Shown here one piece after another: positions 1 to 7,747 of a DNA stretch of 16,410 nt (the stretch's first letter is position 1; every line of letters starts with the position of its first letter). The notes beneath the pieces were generated by a model. That model was not told the DNA's origin. It did no database searches and saw only the letters and a list, made by a program, of their open reading frames with translations. The position numbers and the translations under genes are program-made. This stretch comes from Pseudomonadota bacterium (GTDB lineage: Bacteria; Pseudomonadota; Gammaproteobacteria; Burkholderiales; Ferrovaceae). Location: contig JAJZPY010000044.1 of NCBI GenBank assembly GCA_021811005.1, forward strand, positions 1 to 16,410, read 5' to 3'.

Positions 1-95
1 GTTGGGGCGGATTGTGCAAAGGGGGGCGATAAAAGAAAACAGGGAAAAACCCGATTCGCTCGTAGGAAAATGACCTACATAGGGACGACCAAAGA

Positions 96-125
96 CAGTT
101 TTTTCTCGGAGGCCGGAAAAAACTG
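96..125. repeat. Inverted repeat in the leftward leader, 10-bp perfect stem
   Basis: CAGTTTTTTC (96-105) and GAAAAAACTG (116-125) are perfect inverted repeats around a 10-base G/C-rich loop. In the RNA made from the leftward sigma-28 promoter this would form a hairpin about 50-80 nucleotides from the 5' end. A second small inverted repeat, GTAGG/CCTAC (62-66 and 74-78), follows it. Neither is followed by a U tract in the leftward direction, so a leader structure or protein-binding site fits better than a terminator. It could also be the fold-back end of a transcript entering from the left. Confidence 0.5.
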
Positions 126-137
126 GTAAAAAATCCT

Positions 138-143
138 TATAAT
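138..143 (+). promoter_or_regulatory. Possible -10 element ahead of cheR
   Basis: TATAAT at 138-143 matches the sigma-70 -10 consensus exactly and sits about 120 bases before the preferred cheR start. No recognisable -35 hexamer lies 15-19 bases upstream, and the region is A/T-rich, so a chance match is quite possible. Confidence 0.2.
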
Positions 144-183
144 TTTCAACGAGATGGCCAATAGACCATCCCTCATGAAACAG

Positions 184-210
184 TTATCGGCATCCCCAAA
201 AAAAACTTTA
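184..210 (-). promoter_or_regulatory. Perfect sigma-28 (FliA) promoter firing leftward
   Basis: On the minus strand the sequence reads TAAAGTTT (203-210), an 11-base spacer, then GCCGATAA (184-191). This matches the classical FliA consensus at all 16 positions with the ideal spacing. Transcription would start near 177 and run off the left edge of the window. The driven gene is not visible; a late-class motility gene such as a chemoreceptor or chemotaxis gene is likely by analogy. The run of T in its spacer is what makes the same DNA look like an A/T hairpin on the other strand. Confidence 0.88.
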
Positions 211-264
211 GGGTTTTTTTTATTTTTTTTGATTTTTTCTTCGGATGGGTCAATATGGGTCACC

Positions 265-1137
265 ATGTCCCAGCAAGAAATGTATTCCGAGCCCCTTTCC
301 AGTCGGGAATTTCAATTCACGATCAAGGACTTCGAGCGTGTCCGGCAATTGATCAGGGACCATGCCGGGATATTTCTGGGGGATAGCAAGTTCGATTTGG
401 TGTATGGGCGTCTTGCAAGACGACTGCGGGCCACCGGCATCAAGAACTTTGCCGAATACCTGAAACTGCTGGAACGGGGTGACGCACGCGAATGGGAAGC
501 TTTTACCAACGCCCTGACCACCAACCACACGGCCTTTTTCCGCGAACCCCATCACTTTGATTTACTGGCGGAGCAGCTGCGCGCCCTCAAGGGCAAAAAC
601 CCGATCGTTCTGTGGTGCAGCGCTGCATCGACCGGCGAAGAAGCCTACAGCATCGCCATCACGGCTGTGGAGGCATTCGGTTCCTGGGCTCCGGCCGTGA
701 ACATCATCGCCTCAGACATCGATACGGAAGTACTGGAAACGGCAAAACGGGGGATCTACCCTGAGGAACGGGTGGGCCGGCTCGAACCCGAGCGGCTGGA
801 TCGCTACTTTATCAAGGCTGCGGGGACCCATGGTCCCCAGGTCCAGGTCAAGGAAGAAATCCGCCGCCTGGTTTCGTTCCGGCAAATCAACCTGCTGCAA
901 TCCACCTGGCCCATACGGGCACCCCTGGACGCTATTTTTTGCCGGAACGTGATGATCTACTTTGATCGCGAAACGCAGTTGAAGGTGCTCAAGCGTTTTG
1001 CCCCGTTGCTGCACCGGGACGGGCTCCTGTATGCCGGACATTCCGAGCGCTTCAGCCAGGCCGAAGACTACTTCCGCCTGCGTGGCAAGACCGTATACGA
1101 ATTGGCGCCGGCCTGGCGTCAGGGAATAGCCCCCTAA
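265..1137 (+). CDS. cheR: Chemotaxis protein methyltransferase CheR
   Basis: CheR transfers methyl groups from S-adenosylmethionine to glutamates of chemoreceptors in the cytoplasm, setting adaptation. From ATG 265 the protein is 290 residues, close to the usual size of about 285. An N-terminal CheR helical domain (about residues 17-75) precedes the SAM-binding domain. Family motifs are visible: TNHTAFFRE (86-94), the SAM loop SAASTGEEAYS (119-129), ASDID (149-153), FCRNVMIYF (225-233) and GHSE (258-261). The frame is open back to an ATG at 154, but that extension would translate a poly-A/T tract and the divergent sigma-28 promoter and is not family-like, so 265 is preferred. The Shine-Dalgarno is weak (GGGT just upstream). 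No other chemotaxis gene lies in the window; the rest of the set must be elsewhere, perhaps to the left. It lies 70 bases ahead of flhB with no clear terminator between. Confidence 0.95.
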   Translation: MSQQEMYSEPLSSREFQFTIKDFERVRQLIRDHAGIFLGDSKFDLVYGRLARRLRATGIKNFAEYLKLLERGDAREWEAFTNALTTNHTAFFREPHHFDLLAEQLRALKGKNPIVLWCSAASTGEEAYSIAITAVEAFGSWAPAVNIIASDIDTEVLETAKRGIYPEERVGRLEPERLDRYFIKAAGTHGPQVQVKEEIRRLVSFRQINLLQSTWPIRAPLDAIFCRNVMIYFDRETQLKVLKRFAPLLHRDGLLYAGHSERFSQAEDYFRLRGKTVYELAPAWRQGIAP

Positions 1138-1157
1138 ATCGGGTGCTTATCACGGGA

Positions 1158-1184
1158 TTGACCGTTCGTCCCACCCGGAATAAT
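1158..1184 (+). promoter_or_regulatory. Possible sigma-70-like promoter ahead of flhB
   Basis: In the 70-base gap between cheR and flhB, TTGACC (1158-1163) and AATAAT (1179-1184) each match five of six consensus bases, separated by 15 bases, which is shorter than ideal. It could give flhB and the operon their own start. No sigma-54 type GG-N10-GC element was found here. Confidence 0.25.
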
Positions 1185-1207
1185 GGCCATGAGAAACGGA
1201 CGGACTC

Positions 1208-2350
1208 ATGGCAGAAGACAGCGATCTTGAAAAAACGGAACAACCTTCGCAGCGGCGCCTGGACCAGGCCCGCGAAGAAGGTCAGGTCGCACGTTCGCGC
1301 GAACTTTCCACCTTTGCCGTTCTGATGGCCGGCGGTGCCGGCGTGTGGCTGATGGGTGCGCATCTGTCGCACAGCCTGCTGCACCTCCTGCAAGAAGGGC
1401 TGACCTGGGATGCCTCCGTCGCTTTCCAAAGCGATCTGCTGCTGCCGCGGCTCTACCGGCTCACTTCCGAAACCCTGCTGGCCTTCATGCCGCTGTTGCT
1501 CCTGTTGCTGGTTGCGGCAGTTTTTTCCCCCCTTCTGCTCAATGGCTGGATGTTCAGCTTCAAGGCCGTGCAACCGAATCTGGAACGACTCGATCCGATT
1601 GCCGGAATGAAGCGTCTTTTTTCCGTGCATGGCTGGGTGGAGCTTGCCAAAAGCATTGCCAAAGCCCTGGTCGTCGGGACGGCAGGGGCCTGGGCCATTT
1701 GGCATCACAAGGAAGCCATGCTCGGTCTGGCCGGGCAACCGGTGAACGTGGCGGCTGCCCGCATGGGGGAACTGTTGTGGGATGGCTTTTTTGCGATCAT
1801 GGGAGGCATGCTGCTGATCGTGGCGGTCGATGTCCCGTTCCAGCTGTGGGAGCATGCCAAGCGGCTCCGCATGACGCGCGAGGAAGTCCGCCAGGAATCC
1901 AAGGAGACGGAAGGGGACCCGCAGGTTCGCAGCCGCATTCGCAGCATGCAGCGCGAAATGGCGCGTCGGCGGATGATGTCGAAAGTACAGACGGCGGATG
2001 TGGTGGTGACCAACCCGACCCATTACGCCGTGGCGCTGCGCTACCACGAACAGAGCATGCGCGCGCCCATCATCGTGGCCAAGGGTTCGCACCTGCTGGC
2101 TGCACGCATCCGGGAGCTGGCGGAAGAGCACCGGATTCCCATCCTCGAGGCGCCGCCGCTGGCCCGGGCGCTGTACAAGCATGGCGACCTGGAGCGGATC
2201 ATTCCCGAACAGCTTTACATTGCCGTGGCTGAAGTGCTGGCTTATGCCTACCAGCTGCGCCGCTACGAAGTGAGCGGTGGAGCCCAGCCGGTTGTCCCGC
2301 GTGACCTCGATGTCCCTCCCGAGCTTGATCCTGAAACTTCCTTGCACTGA
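1208..2350 (+). CDS. flhB: Flagellar export gate and substrate-specificity switch FlhB
   Basis: FlhB is an inner-membrane part of the flagellar type III export gate. Its cytoplasmic domain self-cleaves at Asn-Pro of NPTH and switches export from rod/hook to filament proteins. The protein is 380 residues, matching the usual length near 382. The N-terminus carries the family hallmark (EKTEQPSQRRLDQAREEGQV, residues 8-27). Hydrophobic segments lie at roughly 35-55, 88-111, 147-166 and 188-210. NPTH is at 269-272, the same numbering as the Salmonella protein. The start at 1208 fits the family N-terminus. It is followed after two bases by flhA, so the pair is translationally coupled. Nothing appears missing. 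Confidence 0.98.
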   Translation: MAEDSDLEKTEQPSQRRLDQAREEGQVARSRELSTFAVLMAGGAGVWLMGAHLSHSLLHLLQEGLTWDASVAFQSDLLLPRLYRLTSETLLAFMPLLLLLLVAAVFSPLLLNGWMFSFKAVQPNLERLDPIAGMKRLFSVHGWVELAKSIAKALVVGTAGAWAIWHHKEAMLGLAGQPVNVAAARMGELLWDGFFAIMGGMLLIVAVDVPFQLWEHAKRLRMTREEVRQESKETEGDPQVRSRIRSMQREMARRRMMSKVQTADVVVTNPTHYAVALRYHEQSMRAPIIVAKGSHLLAARIRELAEEHRIPILEAPPLARALYKHGDLERIIPEQLYIAVAEVLAYAYQLRRYEVSGGAQPVVPRDLDVPPELDPETSLH

Positions 2351-2352
2351 AC

Positions 2353-4437
2353 ATGAACCTGCTGAACGGCATTCTGGAATTTCTTAAAAAATCCGGCATT
2401 CGCGGTCTGGCTGGTCCGGTCCTGATCATCCTGGTTTTGGCCATGATGGTGCTGCCGCTGCCGCCTTTCCTGCTGGACATCCTGTTCACCTTCAATATCG
2501 CCGTGGCCATCATGGTGCTGCTGGTGAGCATGAATGCCCTGAAACCGCTGGATTTCTCGGTATTCCCGAGCGTGCTGCTGATCACCACGCTGCTGCGTCT
2601 TTCGCTCAACGTGGCCTCCACCCGCGTGGTGCTGCTGGAGGGACACACGGGGCCCGATGCTGCCGGAAAAGTGATCGAAGCGTTTGGTCATTTTCTGGTG
2701 GGAGGCAACTACGCCGTCGGTATCGTGGTGTTCATGATCCTGGTGGTGATCAATTTTGTGGTGATCACCAAAGGTGCCGGCCGGATTGCCGAAGTGGGGG
2801 CGCGTTTTACCCTTGATGCGATGCCCGGCAAGCAGATGGCCATCGATGCCGACCTGAATGCCGGCCTGATCGGCGAAGACGAAGCGCGCCGGCGTCGCGG
2901 CATGATTGCCCAGGAAGCCGATTTCTACGGATCCATGGATGGCGCGAGCAAGTTTGTTCGCGGCGATGCGGTGGCCGGCATCGTGATTCTGCTGATCAAC
3001 ATCGTCGGTGGCTTCATCGTGGGCGTCCTGCAGCACAACCTGGACATCGCCACGGCTGCCAAGAATTACACCCTGCTGACCATCGGGGACGGCCTGGTGG
3101 CGCAAATTCCGGCACTGGTGATTTCAACGGCAGCCGGCGTGATGGTGAGCCGTGTCACCACCGAAGAAAACATCGGCCAGCAGCTGGTAGGGCAGATTTT
3201 CAGCCAACCGCTGGTGCTGATGCTGACATCGGCCATCGTGGGGGCGCTCGGCCTGGTTCCCGGCATGCCGCACGTGGCCTTCCTGCTGTTTGCCCTGCTG
3301 CTGGGGGCGGGTGGCTACTGGCTGCAGCAGCGCAAGGAGGTGAGCGAGGCGGCGCCCGAAGTGGCGGTGGCTCCCCCGATTTCCCTGGAGGCGCCTGAGG
3401 CCAGCTGGGATGACGTGTCCCAGGTGGATGTGCTGGGCCTGGAAGTGGGATACCGCCTGATTTCGCTCGTTGACAAGGCCCAGGACGGGGACCTGTTGCG
3501 GCGGATCAAGGGCATTCGAAAGAAGTTTGCCCAGGAAATCGGGTTTCTTCCGCCCTCCATCCACATCCGGGACAATCTGGACCTCAAGCCCAACGGTTAC
3601 CGCATCACCCTGAAAGGCGCCGAAATCGGTTCGGGAGAGGCGAATGCCGGGATGCTTCTGGCCATCAACCCCGGCAACGTGAGCGGGCAGCTGCAGGGAA
3701 CGCCCACCCAGGATCCTGCCTTCGGGCTTCCGGCCGTGTGGGTCGATGCGGCTCTGCGCGACCACGCGCAAGCGATGGGTTACACCGTGGTGGACGTGAG
3801 CACGGTGATTGCCACGCACCTGAGCCACCTGATCAACACCCATGCGGCCGAATTGCTGGGGCTGCAGGAGCTGCAGCAGCTGCTTGAGCATGTCGGAAAG
3901 CATGCACCCAAGCTGACCGAAGACCTGGTGCCCAAACTGCTGCCGCTGGCCACCGTGCAGAAAGTCCTGCAAAGCCTGCTGGATGAAGGGATGCACGTGC
4001 GGGACATGCGCACCATCCTGGAAACGCTGGCCAAGCACGCGGGCCAGACACAGGATCCGCAAGCGCTGACGGCGCAGGTGCGGGTTGCCCTCGGGCCAGC
4101 CATCGTGCAGCAACTCTACCCTGCATCGCAGGAGCTGCAGGTCATCGCCATGGACCGGGAACTGGAATACCTGCTGGTTCAGGCCCTGCAGGCGGGTGGC
4201 ACAAGCCAGGCCATCGAACCCGGCCTGGCCGACACGCTGCTGCGTGAAACGCGTGCCGCGGCTGAAAAACAGGAACGGCTGGGGTTGCCGACGGTGTTGC
4301 TGGTTCCTTCGCAGATACGGGATTTGCTGGCGCGTTTCCTGAAACGGGCGCTGCCGCAGTTGAAAGTGATTTCTCACGATGAAGTGCCGGGTTTCAAGAC
4401 GATCCGGGTGACATCCATGGTTGGAGGTAGGGCATGA
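2353..4437 (+). CDS. flhA: Flagellar export gate protein FlhA
   Basis: FlhA forms the nonameric export gate in the flagellar basal body; its cytoplasmic ring docks chaperone-substrate complexes. The length (694 residues) is normal for the family. The N-terminal half holds about eight membrane segments, beginning at residues 20-60. The FHIPEP-type cytoplasmic loop is clear (RFTLDAMPGKQ, residues 151-161, then DADLNAG), and the aspartate implicated in proton use is present in FVRGDAVAG (D205, equivalent to Salmonella D208). The soluble C-terminal domain runs from about residue 350 to the end. The start follows the flhB stop after two bases without a clear Shine-Dalgarno, which points to translational coupling. 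Its stop overlaps the flhF start by four bases (ATGA). Confidence 0.98.
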   Translation: MNLLNGILEFLKKSGIRGLAGPVLIILVLAMMVLPLPPFLLDILFTFNIAVAIMVLLVSMNALKPLDFSVFPSVLLITTLLRLSLNVASTRVVLLEGHTGPDAAGKVIEAFGHFLVGGNYAVGIVVFMILVVINFVVITKGAGRIAEVGARFTLDAMPGKQMAIDADLNAGLIGEDEARRRRGMIAQEADFYGSMDGASKFVRGDAVAGIVILLINIVGGFIVGVLQHNLDIATAAKNYTLLTIGDGLVAQIPALVISTAAGVMVSRVTTEENIGQQLVGQIFSQPLVLMLTSAIVGALGLVPGMPHVAFLLFALLLGAGGYWLQQRKEVSEAAPEVAVAPPISLEAPEASWDDVSQVDVLGLEVGYRLISLVDKAQDGDLLRRIKGIRKKFAQEIGFLPPSIHIRDNLDLKPNGYRITLKGAEIGSGEANAGMLLAINPGNVSGQLQGTPTQDPAFGLPAVWVDAALRDHAQAMGYTVVDVSTVIATHLSHLINTHAAELLGLQELQQLLEHVGKHAPKLTEDLVPKLLPLATVQKVLQSLLDEGMHVRDMRTILETLAKHAGQTQDPQALTAQVRVALGPAIVQQLYPASQELQVIAMDRELEYLLVQALQAGGTSQAIEPGLADTLLRETRAAAEKQERLGLPTVLLVPSQIRDLLARFLKRALPQLKVISHDEVPGFKTIRVTSMVGGRA

Positions 4438-5525
4438 GCATGAAGACGTTTCTGGGTGCAAATTCAAGGGAGGCGCTGCGCCAGGTGCGGGCCGAACTCG
4501 GTGAAGATGCGGTGATTCTGTCGAACCGGAAAGTGGGCGATCAGGTGGAAATCGTCGCGGCCCACCACACCCTGTTGAAGGGGCTGGAACAGCAGAAGCA
4601 GGGAGGGCAGCATTCCCATGGCCTGTTGAGCGAGATCCGCAGCTTGCAGGAGCATTTGCTGAGCCAGCTGTCCACGCTGGCAAAGCCCGAAGCGCCGGCC
4701 CGGGACGCCCATAAGTCCCGCGTGCTGCGCAGCCTGCTGAAAGCCGGCTTCGGGCAAGCTTTGGCAGAACAGCTGCTGGAGCGGATGCCTGAAGACGCCG
4801 GCCTGGACTGGATACTGAAAGTGCTGGAACGCAATTTGCGTCACCGTGCGGGCGACGAGGAAATCGTGCGGGCGGGCGGGGTCTATGCCCTGGTGGGTCC
4901 GACCGGGGTTGGCAAAACGACGACGACTGCCAAGCTGGCCGCGCGGGCCGTGGTTCGCTTCGGGGCCGACAAGGTGGGACTCATCACCACAGACAGCTAC
5001 CGTGTGGGGGCTTATGAGCAGCTTCGCATTTACGGAAAAATCCTGGGAGTCTCGGTGCAGAGCGTGCGCGATGCCGATGACTTGCAGCTGACCCTGTCCA
5101 CGCTCAAGCACAAGCACCTGGTGTTGATTGACACCATGGGCATGGGCCAGCGCGACAGCCGGGTCCTGGAACATGCGGCGATGTTTGATGCCTGCGGGGT
5201 GAGGCGTTTGCTGCTGCTCAACGCCACCAGCAACCTGCATACCCTCGAGGATGTGGTGCGGGTTTACCGCAGCCCGGGCATTGTGGGCTGCATTCCCACC
5301 AAGCTGGACGAAGCGGTTTCCATGGGGGGGGTTCTGGACGTGGTGATTCGCCACAAGCTGGTGATGCATTTCGTCGCCAACGGGCAGCGGGTTCCGGAGG
5401 ACTTGCATGAGGTCAGCATTCCTTACCTGCTGCGCAGCACGTTCGACAGCCTGGACATGATGGCCATTCCTGCCCGTGACGCGCTTGAGCTGCCTCAGAG
5501 TCCCATCACTGCCCATGCATTCTGA
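4434..5525 (+). CDS. flhF: Flagellar SRP-like GTPase FlhF
   Basis: FlhF is an SRP54/FtsY-type GTPase that sets where new flagella are built, usually at the pole. The protein is 363 residues. A basic N-terminal B domain and a linker (1-90) precede the N and G domains. The G1 P-loop GPTGVGKTTTTAKLAAR begins at residue 155, TTDSYRVGAYEQL (185-197) is the SRP-family box, the G3 element is DTMGMGQRD (233-241), and G4 is TKLDEA (289-294). A good Shine-Dalgarno (GGAGGT) lies within the end of flhA. The ATG overlaps the flhA stop, and the 3' end overlaps flhG by 11 bases. Co-occurrence with flhG implies a polar or otherwise number-controlled flagellum. Confidence 0.97.
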   Translation: MSMKTFLGANSREALRQVRAELGEDAVILSNRKVGDQVEIVAAHHTLLKGLEQQKQGGQHSHGLLSEIRSLQEHLLSQLSTLAKPEAPARDAHKSRVLRSLLKAGFGQALAEQLLERMPEDAGLDWILKVLERNLRHRAGDEEIVRAGGVYALVGPTGVGKTTTTAKLAARAVVRFGADKVGLITTDSYRVGAYEQLRIYGKILGVSVQSVRDADDLQLTLSTLKHKHLVLIDTMGMGQRDSRVLEHAAMFDACGVRRLLLLNATSNLHTLEDVVRVYRSPGIVGCIPTKLDEAVSMGGVLDVVIRHKLVMHFVANGQRVPEDLHEVSIPYLLRSTFDSLDMMAIPARDALELPQSPITAHAF

Positions 5526-6309
5526 GCGGGGGTTCGATCAGGCCGCCGGGTTGCGGCGCCTGCTGTCGCGTCCTGCAGCACCGGTCTGGGTTTTTGCGGG
5601 CGCCCAGGCCGATGTGGGTGTGACGGGCCTGGTCATCGGCCTGGCTGGGCTGTTGTCTTCGCAGGGACTGGATGTTCTGGTCCTGGACGAGCACCTTTCC
5701 CAGGACAATGTGGGCAACCGGCTGTCGCTGCGGCCCCGCTTCGACCTGCTCGATGCGGTCCGGGGCGACAAGCGGCTGGGCGACGTGTTGCTGGAAGCCG
5801 AACCCGGATTCCGGGTGCTTTCCATGGCACGGACACTGAGAGACTTTTCCAGGCTGACCCCTCGCGATCTGCAGTCCTTTGGGCGCCTCCTGGAGCAGAT
5901 ATCCCAAGCGGCGGACGTGATTCTGGTGGATGCCGCAAATCGCCCGCGGAAAGCGCCCCTGTCCTGGGGAAAGGCTGCCGAAATGCCGGTGGTGGTGATG
6001 GATTGCAGTGCAACGGGCATCAAGGCCGCTTATGCATTGATCAAGCGCCTCCACCAGGAAGAAGGGACGCGCCGGGTCGGTGTCGTCATGAACCGCGTCC
6101 GGGAGGGCGCCGAGGCCGACTGGATGCTGGGCAACCTGGCCCAAGTGGCCGCGGAACACATGAAGGTGCGGGTTGATTGCCTGGGATATATTCCGGTTGA
6201 TGAACAGGCAAGTGGCGGGCCACAATTGCGCTTTGATACACTGGCCGGGCTAGCCGCCAGTTTGGGTTCACCCCATCAAATGACGACATGTATACGCCAA
6301 CCGGTTTGA
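5515..6309 (+). CDS. flhG: FlhG/FleN-like MinD-family protein with degenerate Walker A
   Basis: The position between flhF and fliA and the overall fold mark this as FlhG (FleN/YlxH), which normally limits flagellar number by stimulating FlhF GTPase. I chose ATG 5515 (264 residues), which puts the DQAxxLR helix at residues 8-14 near the N-terminus as in relatives; an in-frame ATG at 5476 would add 13 atypical residues. The expected deviant Walker A (GKGGVGKT) is replaced by AGAQADVGVTG (28-38), so both lysines are lost (Q31 and V36 by alignment). Walker B-like VILVDAAN (135-142) and the VLVLDEH strand (54-60) remain. The protein is probably ATPase-dead or uses a different nucleotide mode. That it keeps the FlhF-activating role is inference. 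It overlaps flhF by 11 and fliA by 22 bases. Confidence 0.9.
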   Translation: MHSERGFDQAAGLRRLLSRPAAPVWVFAGAQADVGVTGLVIGLAGLLSSQGLDVLVLDEHLSQDNVGNRLSLRPRFDLLDAVRGDKRLGDVLLEAEPGFRVLSMARTLRDFSRLTPRDLQSFGRLLEQISQAADVILVDAANRPRKAPLSWGKAAEMPVVVMDCSATGIKAAYALIKRLHQEEGTRRVGVVMNRVREGAEADWMLGNLAQVAAEHMKVRVDCLGYIPVDEQASGGPQLRFDTLAGLAASLGSPHQMTTCIRQPV

Positions 6310-7001
6310 ACGACAAAGAGCAATGCCTGAGGGAGTTTGCGCCGCTCGTGAAGCGCATTGCGCATCACCTCAAGGCCAAGCTGCCGGGAAGCGTGGAAGT
6401 GGACGACATGATCCAGGCCGGCATGATGGGGTTGCTGGAGGCCGCCAACCGGTACGACGAATTGCGCGGCGCCCAGTTCGAAACGTATGCGGCTCAGCGT
6501 ATCCGGGGCGCCATGCTGGACGAATTGCGCCAGTCCGACTGGTTGCCCCGTTCCATGCGGCGCGACATGCGCCGCATCGAACAGGCCATCCACAAGTTGC
6601 AGCAGCTGCTGGGCAAAGCGCCCAGCGAATCCGAAATCGCGGCCGAGATGGGCATGGGGCTCGCGGATTACCAGCAAATGCTGTTTGAATCCCGCGGTGC
6701 ACAACTCATCTACTACGAAGATTTTCACGAGCAGGACGGCGACGACGGGTTTTTTGACCGGCATGACATCGGCAACGACCCGGACCCGCTGGACATGTTG
6801 CGGGACAGCCGGTTTCGCAGTGCCCTGATTCAGGCGATCGAGGAATTGCCGGAACGGGAACGAATGCTGATGGGCATGCACTATGAACAGGAAATGAATT
6901 TGCGCGAAATCGGTGAAGTGATGGGGGTCAGCGAATCGCGCGTCTGCCAGTTGCACAGCCAGGCCGTGGCGCGGCTCAGAAGCCGCCTCAAAGGACACTG
7001 A
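6288..7001 (+). CDS. fliA: RNA polymerase sigma-28 factor FliA
   Basis: FliA directs RNA polymerase to late flagellar and chemotaxis promoters. The protein is 237 residues, the normal length (about 239). Region 2 spans roughly residues 10-80 and includes the DDMIQAGMMGLLEAANRYD core and the promoter-contact stretch around RGAMLDELR. Region 3 follows (about 85-165), then region 4 with its helix-turn-helix (LREIGEVMGVSESRVCQLHSQA, beginning near residue 204). It starts inside the end of flhG (22-base overlap) and is followed by motC after four bases. Three sigma-28 promoters lie in this window, at 184-210, 9337-9363 and 12873-12899. Its inhibitor FlgM is encoded nearby on the other strand. Confidence 0.98.
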   Translation: MYTPTGLNDKEQCLREFAPLVKRIAHHLKAKLPGSVEVDDMIQAGMMGLLEAANRYDELRGAQFETYAAQRIRGAMLDELRQSDWLPRSMRRDMRRIEQAIHKLQQLLGKAPSESEIAAEMGMGLADYQQMLFESRGAQLIYYEDFHEQDGDDGFFDRHDIGNDPDPLDMLRDSRFRSALIQAIEELPERERMLMGMHYEQEMNLREIGEVMGVSESRVCQLHSQAVARLRSRLKGH

Positions 7002-7005
7002 ACGG

Positions 7006-7746
7006 ATGGAAAAACTCAGCGTCGTGGGCCTCCTGGTCGGGCTGGCCGGAGTGGTTGGCGGCCAATGGCTGGAAGGCGGCGCGATCACGACGCTGGTTCA
7101 GGGAACGGCCTTCGTCATCGTATTTGGTGGCACTCTGGGCGCGGTCATGCTGCAGACCCCCCTGCGGGTTTTTGTAACGGCCCTGCGCATGGGCCACTGG
7201 GTTTTCGTGAATCCGGTGGCGTCTGCCAATGACCTGAAAAGCCGGATTCTCGAATGGAGCAACCAGGCGCGGCGCGAAGGCCTGCTGGTTCTGGAATCCC
7301 AGGTGAACAAGGAAGACGACCCCTTCATTCGCAAGGGGTTGCAGCTGTTGGTGGACGGTTACAGCGCGGATAAAATCCGGGAAGTGCTGGCCGTGGACAT
7401 CCAGTCCTACGAACATTTTCGGTGGGCCTCCGCCCGGGTGTGGGAGGCGGCCGCGGGCTACGCACCCACCATCGGCATGCTGGGTGCCGTGCTGGGATTG
7501 GTGCAAGTGATGGAACGGCTGGGGGAACCGTCCCAGCTGGGTTCGGGCATTGCCGTGGCCTTCATTTCCACCATTTACGGCGTAGGGTTTGCCAACTTGC
7601 TGTTTCTGCCGGTGGCCAACAAACTCAAGATGCTGATCCAGCAGCAGATTGCCCATTATGAGATGCTGCTGGATGGTTTCATGCTGATTGCCAACGGAGA
7701 AAACCCCCATTTCGTCCAAGGGAAACTTCAAGGGTATCTATCCTGA
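7006..7746 (+). CDS. motC: Flagellar stator protein, MotA family (MotC/PomA type)
   Basis: This is the four-helix stator subunit that forms the ion channel with the MotB-type partner downstream and pushes on the rotor. Its 246 residues and its opening (VVGLLVGLAGVVGGQWLEGG) resemble Pseudomonas MotC more than E. coli MotA (295). Membrane segments lie near 5-22, 33-50, 147-168 and 181-203. The conserved proline is at 154 in APTIGMLGAVLGL. Seven residues later is Ala161, where sodium-driven PomA has a threonine, so a proton-driven motor is more likely (inference). The cytoplasmic loop between helices 2 and 3 contains a charged ARREG stretch (88-92). The Shine-Dalgarno is poor; coupling to fliA is likely. 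Confidence 0.93.
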   Translation: MEKLSVVGLLVGLAGVVGGQWLEGGAITTLVQGTAFVIVFGGTLGAVMLQTPLRVFVTALRMGHWVFVNPVASANDLKSRILEWSNQARREGLLVLESQVNKEDDPFIRKGLQLLVDGYSADKIREVLAVDIQSYEHFRWASARVWEAAAGYAPTIGMLGAVLGLVQVMERLGEPSQLGSGIAVAFISTIYGVGFANLLFLPVANKLKMLIQQQIAHYEMLLDGFMLIANGENPHFVQGKLQGYLS

Positions 7747-7747
7747 G

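Noticed and set aside
198..221. A/T hairpin followed by T tracts, resembling a terminator or attenuator ahead of cheR
   Set aside because: The 9-bp A/T stem has one G-C pair and is explained by the TAAAGTTT box and T-rich spacer of the leftward sigma-28 promoter; weak as a terminator.
154..264. N-terminal extension of cheR from ATG 154
   Set aside because: It would encode a Phe-rich stretch from a poly-T tract, overlaps a perfect sigma-28 promoter on the other strand, and makes CheR longer than its family; ATG 265 gives a normal length.
1052..2347. Minus-strand ORF of 431 codons opposite flhB
   Set aside because: Its product is a His/Gln/Arg-rich shadow of the real gene in GC-rich DNA, with no domain pattern.
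3124..4683. Minus-strand ORF of 519 codons opposite flhA and flhF
   Set aside because: Long only because of codon bias on the opposite strand; no recognisable domains or ribosome-binding site, and it fully overlaps two certain genes.
5476..5514. Earlier flhG start
   Set aside because: The 13 extra residues (MTRLSCLRVPSLP) are unlike the family, whose DQAxxLR helix sits close to the N-terminus; ATG 5515 fits better.
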